Shown: positions 1 to 5,599 of the stretch, piece after piece
How positions within the stretch are numbered: the stretch's first letter is position 1
Layout of the letters: every line of letters starts with the position of its first letter
NCBI GenBank assembly: GCA_946611835.1
Contig: CAMOEE010000065.1
Span: 1-11,768 of the forward strand
Direction: 5' to 3'
Source: an uncultured Treponema sp.
Lineage (GTDB): Bacteria > Spirochaetota > Spirochaetia > Treponematales > Treponemataceae
DNA: 11,768 nt
The notes under the pieces: model-generated
What the model was told of the DNA's origin: nothing
Seen by the model: only the letters and a program-made list of their open reading frames with translations
Database searches by the model: none
Made by a program: the position numbers and the translations under genes

Positions 1-142
1 GTTTTACTTGTTCATTAAGACGTTTAGTTTCAACTCCATAAATTATTGCCAAATCTCTGTCCAGCATTACCTGCTGTCCGCGGATAACATGAATTTTTGA
101 GCGGATAGAGTTTTCTTCTAAAATTGAAATTCCATTTTCCAT
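1..142 (-). CDS. ORF6N domain protein, N-terminal part (runs off the left edge)
   Basis: This gene is read on the minus strand from the ATG at 142, and only the first 47 residues lie in the window. The visible protein contains IHVIRGQQVMLDRDLA (about residues 18-33) followed by IIYGVETKRLNEQVK, which is the start of the ORF6N domain, a DNA-binding module related to phage KilA-N/Bro proteins and also common as chromosomal genes in gut bacteria. The start is supported by a GAGGAA ribosome-binding site at 148-153, five bases before the ATG. An upstream ATG at 155 is in another frame. The role is unknown, but DNA binding and regulation are likely from the family. The C-terminal domain, which would show the subtype, is outside the window. 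Confidence 0.8.
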   Translation of the reverse strand, partial: MENGISILEENSIRSKIHVIRGQQVMLDRDLAIIYGVETKRLNEQVK

Positions 143-186
143 ACCAGTTCCTCATAAGAAAATTGATTTTTCAGCGCCAGTCCAGC

Positions 187-198
187 TTCAGGCCTGAA
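187..198. repeat. Perfect 12-bp palindrome, possible operator
   Basis: TTCAGGCCTGAA is a perfect palindrome 45 bases upstream of the ORF6N start codon. Its size and place would suit a binding site for a dimeric regulator of that gene. This is inference from position only, and no second copy was noticed in the window. Confidence 0.3.
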
Positions 199-233
199 TT
201 GTGGTAAAGAAAACGAAGATAAATAAATGTGTC

Positions 234-278
234 ATTGCCGCGTGTTCCCTGAGCCTGTCGAAGGGCGAACACGGCAAT
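234..278. repeat. REP-like palindrome with a TTCGACAGGCTCAG-type core
   Basis: The arms at 234-250 and 262-278 are nearly complementary: ATTGCCG then TGTTC on the left against GAACA then CGGCAAT on the right, with small bulges. The centre, CCCTGAGCCTGTCGAAGGG at 248-265 and neighbouring bases, is in reverse the widespread dispersed bacterial word CCTTCGACAGGCTCAGG. The element can fold into a hairpin in RNA or single-stranded DNA. Its role is unknown, and it is probably a non-coding dispersed repeat. Confidence 0.6.
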
Positions 279-331
279 CTAATATAACTGCACATACTGA
301 AAAAGGCAAAATAGTGCTGGATTGAGTTCTC

Positions 332-361
332 TGTGCAGTGGCTTTACAATTTTAATATAAT
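332..361 (+). promoter_or_regulatory. Weak promoter-like sequence
   Basis: A perfect TATAAT at 356-361 is preceded, with an 18-base spacer, by TGTGCA (332-337), a poor -35 match. A transcript from here would run through the hairpin cluster before reaching the exonuclease gene 220 bases away. Chance occurrence in AT-rich sequence is quite possible. Confidence 0.25.
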
Positions 362-391
362 GAGATTTTAATCAATTGACAATGTTTTTTC

Positions 392-523
392 GCGGGCGTT
401 GCGGGCGGCGTTTGAGCCCGCAGAGGGGGTAGCGTAAATACCCGAACGGAGCTGAGAAGGCAGAGCTTGCTCGGACTTCTCATGCGTAGTGAGTGGTATT
501 GGAGCGAGGGGGAGACTTCCCCC
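392..523. repeat. Cluster of four adjacent GC-rich hairpins
   Basis: Four inverted repeats lie back to back: GCGGGC 401-406 with GCCCGC 416-421 (a second GCGGGC sits at 392-397); GGGTA 427-431 with TACCC 439-443; TGAGAAG 453-459 with CTTCTCA 476-482; and GGGGG 508-512 with CCCCC 519-523. Base composition is far more GC-rich than the flanking AT-rich DNA. No T-run follows, so it is not a standard terminator. It resembles in character the spacers at 3652-3773 and 9973-10085, but sequence sharing with them is weak. Confidence 0.5.
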
Positions 524-581
524 ACCTGCTGAAATATTTTCCACAATCCAGTATACTCTCCTCAATAAACAGGAGCAAAAA

Positions 582-1415
582 ATGACTTTTATTTCATGGA
601 ACATAGATTCAATCAATGCGGCGCTGACTTCTTCTTCGGACAGGGCTAAACTTTCGCAGGAGGTGCTTAAAAAACTGGGCGGCTACAATGCTGACATAAT
701 CGCAATTCAGGAGACTAAGCTTCCGGCGGAAGGCCCTTCGGATAAGCACCTTGAACTTTTGGCCGGATATTTCCCCGGTTACAAAATTGAGTGGCTTTCT
801 TCGGTTCCGCCTGCAAAAAAAGGCTATGCGGGTACGATGGTTTTGTACAAGGAAGGGCTGACTGCCCGCCGCGAAGTTGTACGACTGGGTGCGCCTGACA
901 CAATGGACGATGAGGGCCGCCTGCTTGTCCTTGACTTCGACAATTTTTACTTTGCAAATGTCTACACTCCGAACTCCGGTGATGGTCTTAAACGCTTGAC
1001 CGAGCGTCAGAAATGGGACCAGCTTTATGCGGATTATCTTTCTGCCCTGGATGCAAAAAAGCCTGTGATTGCCTGCGGGGACTTTAATGTTGCCCACAAG
1101 GAAATTGATCTTGCAAACCCGGCTTCTAATCATTTTTCGGCGGGCTTTACTGACGAGGAGCGGGAAGGATTTACAAAGCTTTTAGCCCGGGGCTTTACCG
1201 ACAGTTTCCGATATGTGCATGGTGATGTAAAGGACATTTATTCCTGGTGGGGGCAGCGAATCAAGACTTCGAAGATTAACAATTCTGGCTGGCGGATTGA
1301 CTACTTCCTCGTAAGCGACCGTATCAAAGAGCAGATTAAAAAGTCAGAGATGATTGACTCAGGCCCGCGACAGGACCACACGCCTATTCTTCTGGAAATT
1401 GACCTGGCTTGTTAG
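582..1415 (+). CDS. xth: Exodeoxyribonuclease III (AP endonuclease, ExoIII/APE1 family)
   Basis: This is a 277-aa base-excision-repair enzyme that cuts DNA 5' to abasic sites and has 3'-exonuclease and 3'-phosphodiesterase activity. It shows the full EEP-fold motif series: ISWNIDS (N7), IIAIQETKL (catalytic metal ligand E44), GYAGTMVLY (81-89), DDEGR, NVYTPNSG (Y128), IACGDFNVAHKEIDL (D167, N169), GWRIDYFLVS (W237, D240) and QDHTPILLEI (D265, H266). The last motif is normally SDH; here the Ser is Gln, outside the catalytic pair. The ATG at 582 was chosen because AGGAG (571-575) lies six bases before it and ISWN starts just after; the frame stays open upstream but reads through the hairpin cluster. 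A TATACT at 552-557 could be the -10 box. It ends nine bases from the convergent DUF1848 gene. Confidence 0.93.
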   Translation: MTFISWNIDSINAALTSSSDRAKLSQEVLKKLGGYNADIIAIQETKLPAEGPSDKHLELLAGYFPGYKIEWLSSVPPAKKGYAGTMVLYKEGLTARREVVRLGAPDTMDDEGRLLVLDFDNFYFANVYTPNSGDGLKRLTERQKWDQLYADYLSALDAKKPVIACGDFNVAHKEIDLANPASNHFSAGFTDEEREGFTKLLARGFTDSFRYVHGDVKDIYSWWGQRIKTSKINNSGWRIDYFLVSDRIKEQIKKSEMIDSGPRQDHTPILLEIDLAC

Positions 1416-1424
1416 AAGACCTTT

Positions 1425-2360
1425 TCAGAACAAAAAAAGCTGCTCGTCACGGAAGGATTTTTGCTTTGCGTTTTTTATGATGTCGCCTTCTTTTGATTCG
1501 CCTAAAATGAAGGTGGAGTCAGGATTGTGCAGCGCCCGATTTTTTTCAACAAGGCGGGCATCGTAGTTTGCGTAGCAGTACTTGCACAGATGAGGACATG
1601 AGTTGTAGGCTCCGATGTCGTTTGTCGGGAGGCAGATGCAGTGTTTTCTGAGGACGGAAAGGCCGATTTTGGGCAAAAGGTGAATCCCGGCCGCTTTTTC
1701 GACGATTTCTCTGGAAACACAGGCCCCCTGCTCTACTCCGCATGATGTTAAATCGAGTTTTTCGGCACAGGATTCGATTTTGATTCCGTTTTCAAATGCG
1801 ATTCGTGAAAGTGATGAGGCCAGGAATTTCTGGTCGTTTTCGGAGACTTCTTTTACGCCTGGGAAATTTTTCTTTGTTTTCTGGTAGAGATCGATAAAAC
1901 TGATGATGCAGCGGTCGGTGGAGCCACGCAGCTTTTCTGCCATTTGACGGAAGGCTTTTATATGGAAGGAAACGGAATATTTTTCGTCGGTGAAGATGGG
2001 GTCGTATCTCCAGCAGACCCGGTCTTTGCCCAAAATTCTGCTTAATTCACAAAATGAATCCATGACACTGGCCTTTTCGGGAACATTAGGCTCGACATCC
2101 TTTTCGTAGGGCGTAATCGTCACAAAAAAGTAGAGGCCCAGCCCCATTTCTTTTAGTTCTTCGAGATAGGGAATCATGGGGGCTGGATTTTTTGTGCAGA
2201 AAACCAGGCAGTCCACGACATCTTTTGTGAGTTTGTAGCGCGTGACTTGCTCTCCGTAATATGGATTTCGCACATCGACAAAGCCTGCCCGCAATCGGTT
2301 CATAAACCAATCTGAGTAAAATGCAGGAATGTCGGTGCGTCCGCTTGCGAAAATCAGCAT
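1425..2360 (-). CDS. DUF1848 family protein (Fe-S / radical-SAM-like, function unknown)
   Basis: This 311-aa protein has the hallmark N-terminus of DUF1848, SGRTDIPAFYSDWFMNRLR, followed by VRNPYY, DVVDCLVFCTKNPAPM (49-62), TITPYEKDVEPNVP (81-94) and CWRYDPIF (116-123). The C-terminal region holds CIC (241-243), PTNDIGAYNSC and then CPHLCKYCYANYD, giving a CxxxCxxC motif at Cys255, Cys259 and Cys262, which is likely to bind a 4Fe-4S cluster. The family is described as radical-SAM-like, but no reaction is established. The start is fixed by the conserved N-terminus; only five C residues lie directly before the ATG, so there is no Shine-Dalgarno sequence. It is convergent with xth and divergent from the nucleoside hydrolase gene, so it is probably transcribed alone. 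Confidence 0.88.
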   Translation of the reverse strand: MLIFASGRTDIPAFYSDWFMNRLRAGFVDVRNPYYGEQVTRYKLTKDVVDCLVFCTKNPAPMIPYLEELKEMGLGLYFFVTITPYEKDVEPNVPEKASVMDSFCELSRILGKDRVCWRYDPIFTDEKYSVSFHIKAFRQMAEKLRGSTDRCIISFIDLYQKTKKNFPGVKEVSENDQKFLASSLSRIAFENGIKIESCAEKLDLTSCGVEQGACVSREIVEKAAGIHLLPKIGLSVLRKHCICLPTNDIGAYNSCPHLCKYCYANYDARLVEKNRALHNPDSTFILGESKEGDIIKNAKQKSFRDEQLFLF

Positions 2361-2366
2361 GGGGGA

Positions 2367-2372
2367 ATTATA
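2367..2372 (-). promoter_or_regulatory. Extended -10 box abutting the DUF1848 start codon
   Basis: On the minus strand the sequence reads TGCTATAATTCCCCCATG: a perfect TATAAT with the TGn extension, ending seven bases before the ATG. The usual -10 to +1 distance would place the transcript start on the A of ATG, which would give a leaderless mRNA. No clear -35 box is seen, as is usual for extended -10 promoters. Confidence 0.5.
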
Positions 2373-2490
2373 GCAGAAAATTTTTCTTTATACTGCTACA
2401 TTCACGCTTATGCTTTCGATTTTGCCCTTTCTTGCGAAAAGAATTTTTGTCAGCATGAATTACACATGAGGGGGTATAAAAAAGGGCATG

Positions 2491-2519
2491 TAGACAACTC
2501 GCCAATTATTGCTTAAAAT
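2491..2519 (+). promoter_or_regulatory. Sigma-70-type promoter for the nucleoside hydrolase gene
   Basis: TAGACA (2491-2496) is followed after exactly 17 bases by TAAAAT (2514-2519); each hexamer matches consensus at five of six positions. The predicted transcript start near 2526 gives a leader of about 30 bases to the ATG at 2556. Confidence 0.6.
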
Positions 2520-2555
2520 AAAATTTAATCAGCTTTGCTAAGAACAGAAGATGGA

Positions 2556-3584
2556 ATGACTGTGATTAAAAAAAAATTTTTCCCGCTGGTTTTGTTTGCT
2601 CTCATTGCTCTTTTATCTTGCAGTCAAAAAGTAAATTCTGTCATTCTGGATACGGACATAGGCAGTTCCACGGACGATTTGTTTGCCATGCAGCTGCTCT
2701 ATCATTATGCAGATTCAAAAGAAATCAAACTGATAGGCATCATCGTTGACCGTGAAGGCCAGGAAAACGCTTACCTTGCAGATTTAATGAACACTTATTA
2801 CGGTTACGAAGAAGTTCCCATTGGCCTTGTAAAAAATGGCATCAAAAATCCCAAAGTCTGGATTGATTACAAAAAACTCCCGGAATGGAAAAATAAAAAT
2901 GCAGACAAAACTGAAGAAAAAAATCTTATTTTTCCTTATACCTGCTATGATGAGTCATACCCGGACGGCTACAAATTGTACAGGGAGCTTTTGGCGTCCC
3001 AGCCAGATAAATCCGTCGTTGTTTGCTCGATTGGTTTTTTGACCTGCCTTTCTCAGCTCTTGAAGTCACAGGCGGATGAATATTCTGATTTGAATGGCGT
3101 AGAGCTGGTAAAAAGAAAAGTGAAAGCGATTTATTTGATGGGCGGAGTTTTTAATGGTGCAATAGAAAAAATCGAATATAACTTTTCGCAGGGAATAGAT
3201 TTTGTGCAGGATTTTTTTACCCTTCTGCCCTCCGAAGTAGACCTTGTTTTTTCTCCGGGCGAAGCCGGGGATGCGCTCGATTATAAAGTTGAAAATGTGA
3301 TTTCCGATATTTCCTGGACCGACGCTCACCCGATAAAGCAAGTTTACCTGAATTGCAATTGTAATACCGGCCAAAAAATGTGGGATGTGCTTCCTGTCAT
3401 TAACGCAGTAAAAGGTGATGACTGGTTTCTTCTCTCTCCCCGCGGAAGAGTAGAAGTATTAAGAAACACAAGGACAATTTTTACCCCAGACCCAAAAGGA
3501 AATTACCGCTACCAGATTCCAGGCGACGAGGCATGGGCCCAGAAGATTTTTGCAGAGATAAAAAAATCATACGGAAGGAAGTAG
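2556..3584 (+). CDS. Inosine/uridine-preferring nucleoside hydrolase family lipoprotein
   Basis: This 342-aa protein starts with a lipoprotein signal: KKK, a hydrophobic stretch of residues 8-20 and the lipobox LLSC with Cys22, so it is probably exported and lipid-anchored. The mature part begins with VILDTDIGSSTDDLFAM (29-45), the Asp-rich calcium and ribose site of nucleoside hydrolases, in the longer-spaced form close to DTDIGSDVDD. Other family marks are SIGFLTCLSQLL (158-169), IYLMGGVF (192-199), NFSQGIDFV (209-217) and MWDVLPVINAV (275-285), where the usual His-Asp pair is Trp-Asp277. The expected role is cleavage of the N-glycosidic bond of nucleosides or a related riboside outside the cytoplasm; the substrate is unknown. 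The ATG at 2556 has AGAAG at 2545-2549; a TTG at 2535 would add seven residues. It has its own promoter. Confidence 0.82.
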   Translation: MTVIKKKFFPLVLFALIALLSCSQKVNSVILDTDIGSSTDDLFAMQLLYHYADSKEIKLIGIIVDREGQENAYLADLMNTYYGYEEVPIGLVKNGIKNPKVWIDYKKLPEWKNKNADKTEEKNLIFPYTCYDESYPDGYKLYRELLASQPDKSVVVCSIGFLTCLSQLLKSQADEYSDLNGVELVKRKVKAIYLMGGVFNGAIEKIEYNFSQGIDFVQDFFTLLPSEVDLVFSPGEAGDALDYKVENVISDISWTDAHPIKQVYLNCNCNTGQKMWDVLPVINAVKGDDWFLLSPRGRVEVLRNTRTIFTPDPKGNYRYQIPGDEAWAQKIFAEIKKSYGRK

Positions 3585-3651
3585 CAGTGTGCTTGCAGTT
3601 GCAGAAAGTTTCTGTCGGGCAAGGCAAGATTATACCGCTTGGGATTTTAAG

Positions 3652-3773
3652 GGCGTTACCGCCTTACGGCGGTCAGGCTACTACACGAGCACTTCCGTTG
3701 TCGTGCTCGTTCGGTTCCGTGCTATCGGCTACATTCTTCCATTCGCTATGCTCATTTCAGAACGGCTAACGCC
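3652..3773. repeat. Nested hairpin element in the 310-bp spacer after the nucleoside hydrolase
   Basis: The spacer 3585-3894 has no convincing gene. It holds this element, a terminator (3800-3833) and a further hairpin (3851-3874). The element has an outer pair GGCGTTA 3652-3658 with TAACGCC 3767-3773, and two inner perfect hairpins: ACCGCC 3658-3663 with GGCGGT 3668-3673, and ACGAGCAC 3685-3692 with GTGCTCGT 3703-3710. Its minus strand carries GCGGCGTTAGCCGTTC, 14 of 16 bases like GCGGCGGCAGCCGTTC at 9991-10006, followed in both by an AGCGAA and AATGGA-like tract. This supports a shared dispersed repeat family. Confidence 0.55.
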
Positions 3774-3799
3774 GCCTTCCGTATCCTTAACGCAAACAC

Positions 3800-3833
3800 A
3801 AAAAACGCCAGCCTTCATAATGAAAGCTGGCGT
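3800..3833 (-). terminator. Rho-independent terminator of uxaA
   Basis: On the minus strand an 11-bp stem (ACGCCAGCTTT at 3833-3823 with AAGGCTGGCGT at 3815-3805, one G-T pair) has a 7-base loop and is followed by a run of six T. It lies about 60 bases past the uxaA stop. On the plus strand no T-run follows, so it acts in one direction. Confidence 0.85.
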
Positions 3834-3850
3834 CATCAAATGCATCCAAA

Positions 3851-3874
3851 CGAGCGCAAGAACGAAAGCGCTCG
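3851..3874. repeat. Perfect 7-bp hairpin between the uxaA stop and its terminator
   Basis: CGAGCGC (3851-3857) pairs with GCGCTCG (3868-3874) across a 10-base loop. There is no adjacent T-run in the minus direction (TTTGG only). It may protect the 3' end of the uxaA mRNA or be a second, weak terminator. Confidence 0.45.
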
Positions 3875-3894
3875 ATGTGGAGGATTTTTTTACC

Positions 3895-5463
3895 CTACAG
3901 TGTTACACCATCTTTGAAAATCGCAATCTCACGGTAGCCGTTCTTTTCGTTCTTGGTGACGGCTCTTCCCGAAACGATGTCGATAATCTGCTGCAAGAGG
4001 GCATCGCGGACAGAATCGCTTGGCTCGTCCAGAAGGCGGGCTGCGTCAAAGTCAATCCAGCCCCTCTTTGTCTGTGCCAGCGGGTGGTTGGTTGCGATTT
4101 TGACAGTTGGAACAGGGGCACCAAGCGGTGTTCCTCGTCCTGTTGAGAAGAGGATGATATTTGCACCGGCTGCTGTCATGTCTGTCGTTGAAACGATGTC
4201 GTTGCCCGGTCCTTCAAGCAGTGTAAGGCCTGTAACATTCTGAGGAAGGCGCTCGCCATATTTCAAAACGCCTGTGACAGGAGCCTTTCCGCCCTTCTGT
4301 ACACAACCCAAAGATTTGTCTTCGAGAGTTGTGATTCCACCGGCCTTGTTTCCCGGTGAAGGGTTCTCATAGCAGACCTGATTGTGTCGTGCATAGTAGC
4401 CTTTGAAGCCGTTAATCAGGTTTACGGTTTTGTCGAAGCGGTCTTTGTCTACGCAGCGGTTCATAAGCATCTGCTCGGCTCCGAACATTTCCGGCACTTC
4501 GGTGAGCATTACCCGTCCGCCCATGCCTGTCATTGCGTCACAGATTCGGCCAATCAGGGCGTTTGCAGTGATTCCGCTCATTCCGTCTGAGCCACCGCAC
4601 TTCATACCAAGCACGATGTCTGTGAGAGGAGCTTCTTCACGCTTGAATTTTCCGGCATATTCAGCAAGTTCGGTCAAAAGCTTTTTGCCTTCTTCCATTT
4701 CGTCCTCGAACTGCTGAGTGACCATGAATTTTACGCGCTTTTCGTCGTATTCACCCAAGAATTCCTTGAAATAAGGAACATTGTTCTCTTCACAGCCCAA
4801 AGAAACGACCAGAACTCCGCCTGCATTGGGGTGGTGAACAAGGTCAGAAAGGATTTTTGCAGTTGTCTCTTTGTCGCCGCCCATCTGTGAGCAGCCGTAA
4901 GGGTGAGTCCATGTGAAGAATCCTTCAAGACCGCCCTTCTCGCTTGGTTTTGGCTCGCCGCCACAGAATTTTGCGTTTGCCCACATGGCGAGATTTTCAG
5001 AAATTTTGTTTACGCAGCCAACGAGAGGCACAATCCAGACTTCATTTCGGCTTCCAACCCGTCCGTCTGCTCTTTTGTAAACATTGACGGTCGGTACATT
5101 TGCACGGAGTTTTTCAGTCTCCTTGTACCATGCGTCGTAAGCGGCCTTTGCTTTTGCCTCGTTGTAGGTGTAAGAAAGCTCGCCTTCAAGCAAAGTGTGA
5201 ATGTTGTGAGTGTGAACATGCTTGCCGACGGCAATATCTTCTGTGGCTGAACCGATTGGATATCCGTATTTGATTACCGGTTCGCCTTTTTTGATTTCTT
5301 TGATTGCGAATTTATGACCCGCAGTAATATCTTCCTGAAGAGTGACAGTTACTTCTGGAACATCGTCCATTGCCTCAAGAGTGACCTGAGTGCCTTTTGA
5401 AAGCGGTTCGAGCGCAACGGCAACGACATCCGCCTTGTTGATTCTGATGGCGATTTTGCTCAT
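3895..5463 (-). CDS. uxaA: Altronate dehydratase (UxaA family, SAF plus catalytic domains)
   Basis: This 522-aa protein has the size and end-to-end layout of UxaA, which converts D-altronate to 2-keto-3-deoxygluconate and water in galacturonate breakdown. An N-terminal SAF domain covers about residues 1-100 (GHKFAIKEI, KYGYPIG, HVHTHN 82-87 with likely metal-binding His). The catalytic domain shows VGSRNEVWIVPLVGCVN, YGCSQMGGD (189-197), HPNAGGVLVVSLGCEENN, CGGSDGMSGITAN (289-301), LTEVPEMFGAEQ, ENPSPGNKAGGITTLEDKS (366-384), STGRGTP (440-446) and the ending REIAIFKDGVTL. These fit UxaA better than the related galactarate dehydratase GarD. The start ATG has GAGGT a few bases upstream. It has its own promoter and terminator, and no other uronate genes are in the window, so it appears to be a single-gene unit. 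Confidence 0.93.
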   Translation of the reverse strand: MSKIAIRINKADVVAVALEPLSKGTQVTLEAMDDVPEVTVTLQEDITAGHKFAIKEIKKGEPVIKYGYPIGSATEDIAVGKHVHTHNIHTLLEGELSYTYNEAKAKAAYDAWYKETEKLRANVPTVNVYKRADGRVGSRNEVWIVPLVGCVNKISENLAMWANAKFCGGEPKPSEKGGLEGFFTWTHPYGCSQMGGDKETTAKILSDLVHHPNAGGVLVVSLGCEENNVPYFKEFLGEYDEKRVKFMVTQQFEDEMEEGKKLLTELAEYAGKFKREEAPLTDIVLGMKCGGSDGMSGITANALIGRICDAMTGMGGRVMLTEVPEMFGAEQMLMNRCVDKDRFDKTVNLINGFKGYYARHNQVCYENPSPGNKAGGITTLEDKSLGCVQKGGKAPVTGVLKYGERLPQNVTGLTLLEGPGNDIVSTTDMTAAGANIILFSTGRGTPLGAPVPTVKIATNHPLAQTKRGWIDFDAARLLDEPSDSVRDALLQQIIDIVSGRAVTKNEKNGYREIAIFKDGVTL

Positions 5464-5494
5464 TAGATACCTCTAATTGAAAAATGTTGCCCCT

Positions 5495-5523
5495 ATTATA
5501 CACGGAGAGAAAAGATTTGTATA
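5495..5523 (-). promoter_or_regulatory. Sigma-70-type promoter for uxaA
   Basis: Reading the minus strand, TATACA (5523-5518) and a perfect TATAAT (5500-5495) are separated by 17 bases. The predicted start near 5488 gives a leader of about 25 bases. It lies back to back with the promoter for the GGDEF cluster, so one regulator could act on both. Confidence 0.6.
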
Positions 5524-5536
5524 TGGAAAATATTTT

Positions 5537-5565
5537 TTGCTATTATGAAAATTCTCTGTTAGAAT
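5537..5565 (+). promoter_or_regulatory. Sigma-70-type promoter for the GGDEF-GGDEF-cobS unit
   Basis: TTGCTA (5537-5542) and TAGAAT (5560-5565) are spaced by 17 bases, matching consensus at four and five of six positions. The predicted start near 5572 gives a leader of about 28 bases to the ATG at 5600. Confidence 0.55.
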
Positions 5566-5599
5566 GGAAGTCTAGATTTAGGTTTAATTGGGAGCTTTT

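Larger units (their letters stand above)
143..581. other. Gene-free stretch between divergent genes
   Basis: The 439 bases between the ORF6N gene and the exonuclease gene show no convincing coding region. They hold a 12-bp palindrome (187-198), a REP-like palindrome (234-278), a weak promoter-like sequence (TATAAT at 356-361), a cluster of GC-rich hairpins (392-523) and the exonuclease ribosome-binding site. Open frames here on either strand have no family resemblance and run across the hairpins. Confidence 0.6.

Noticed and set aside
489..581. Upstream extension of the exonuclease III frame by 31 residues
   Set aside because: It reads through the hairpin cluster, has no ribosome-binding site and is not part of the family, which begins just before the ISWN motif.
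609..1133. Minus-strand 174-codon frame inside exonuclease III
   Set aside because: It is a shadow of the strongly supported plus-strand gene and has no family features.
1416..1424. A shared terminator between convergent xth and DUF1848
   Set aside because: The gap is nine bases and no stem with T-run was found in either direction near the stops.
2395..2463. A 22-codon minus-strand frame starting MLTKILFARKGKIESISV upstream of DUF1848
   Set aside because: It has no ribosome-binding site and no recognisable family, and it overlaps the intergenic promoter area; likely chance.
3589..4146. Plus-strand 185-codon frame across the spacer and the end of uxaA
   Set aside because: It crosses the hairpin element and terminator and then runs antisense to uxaA; the translation looks like no protein family.
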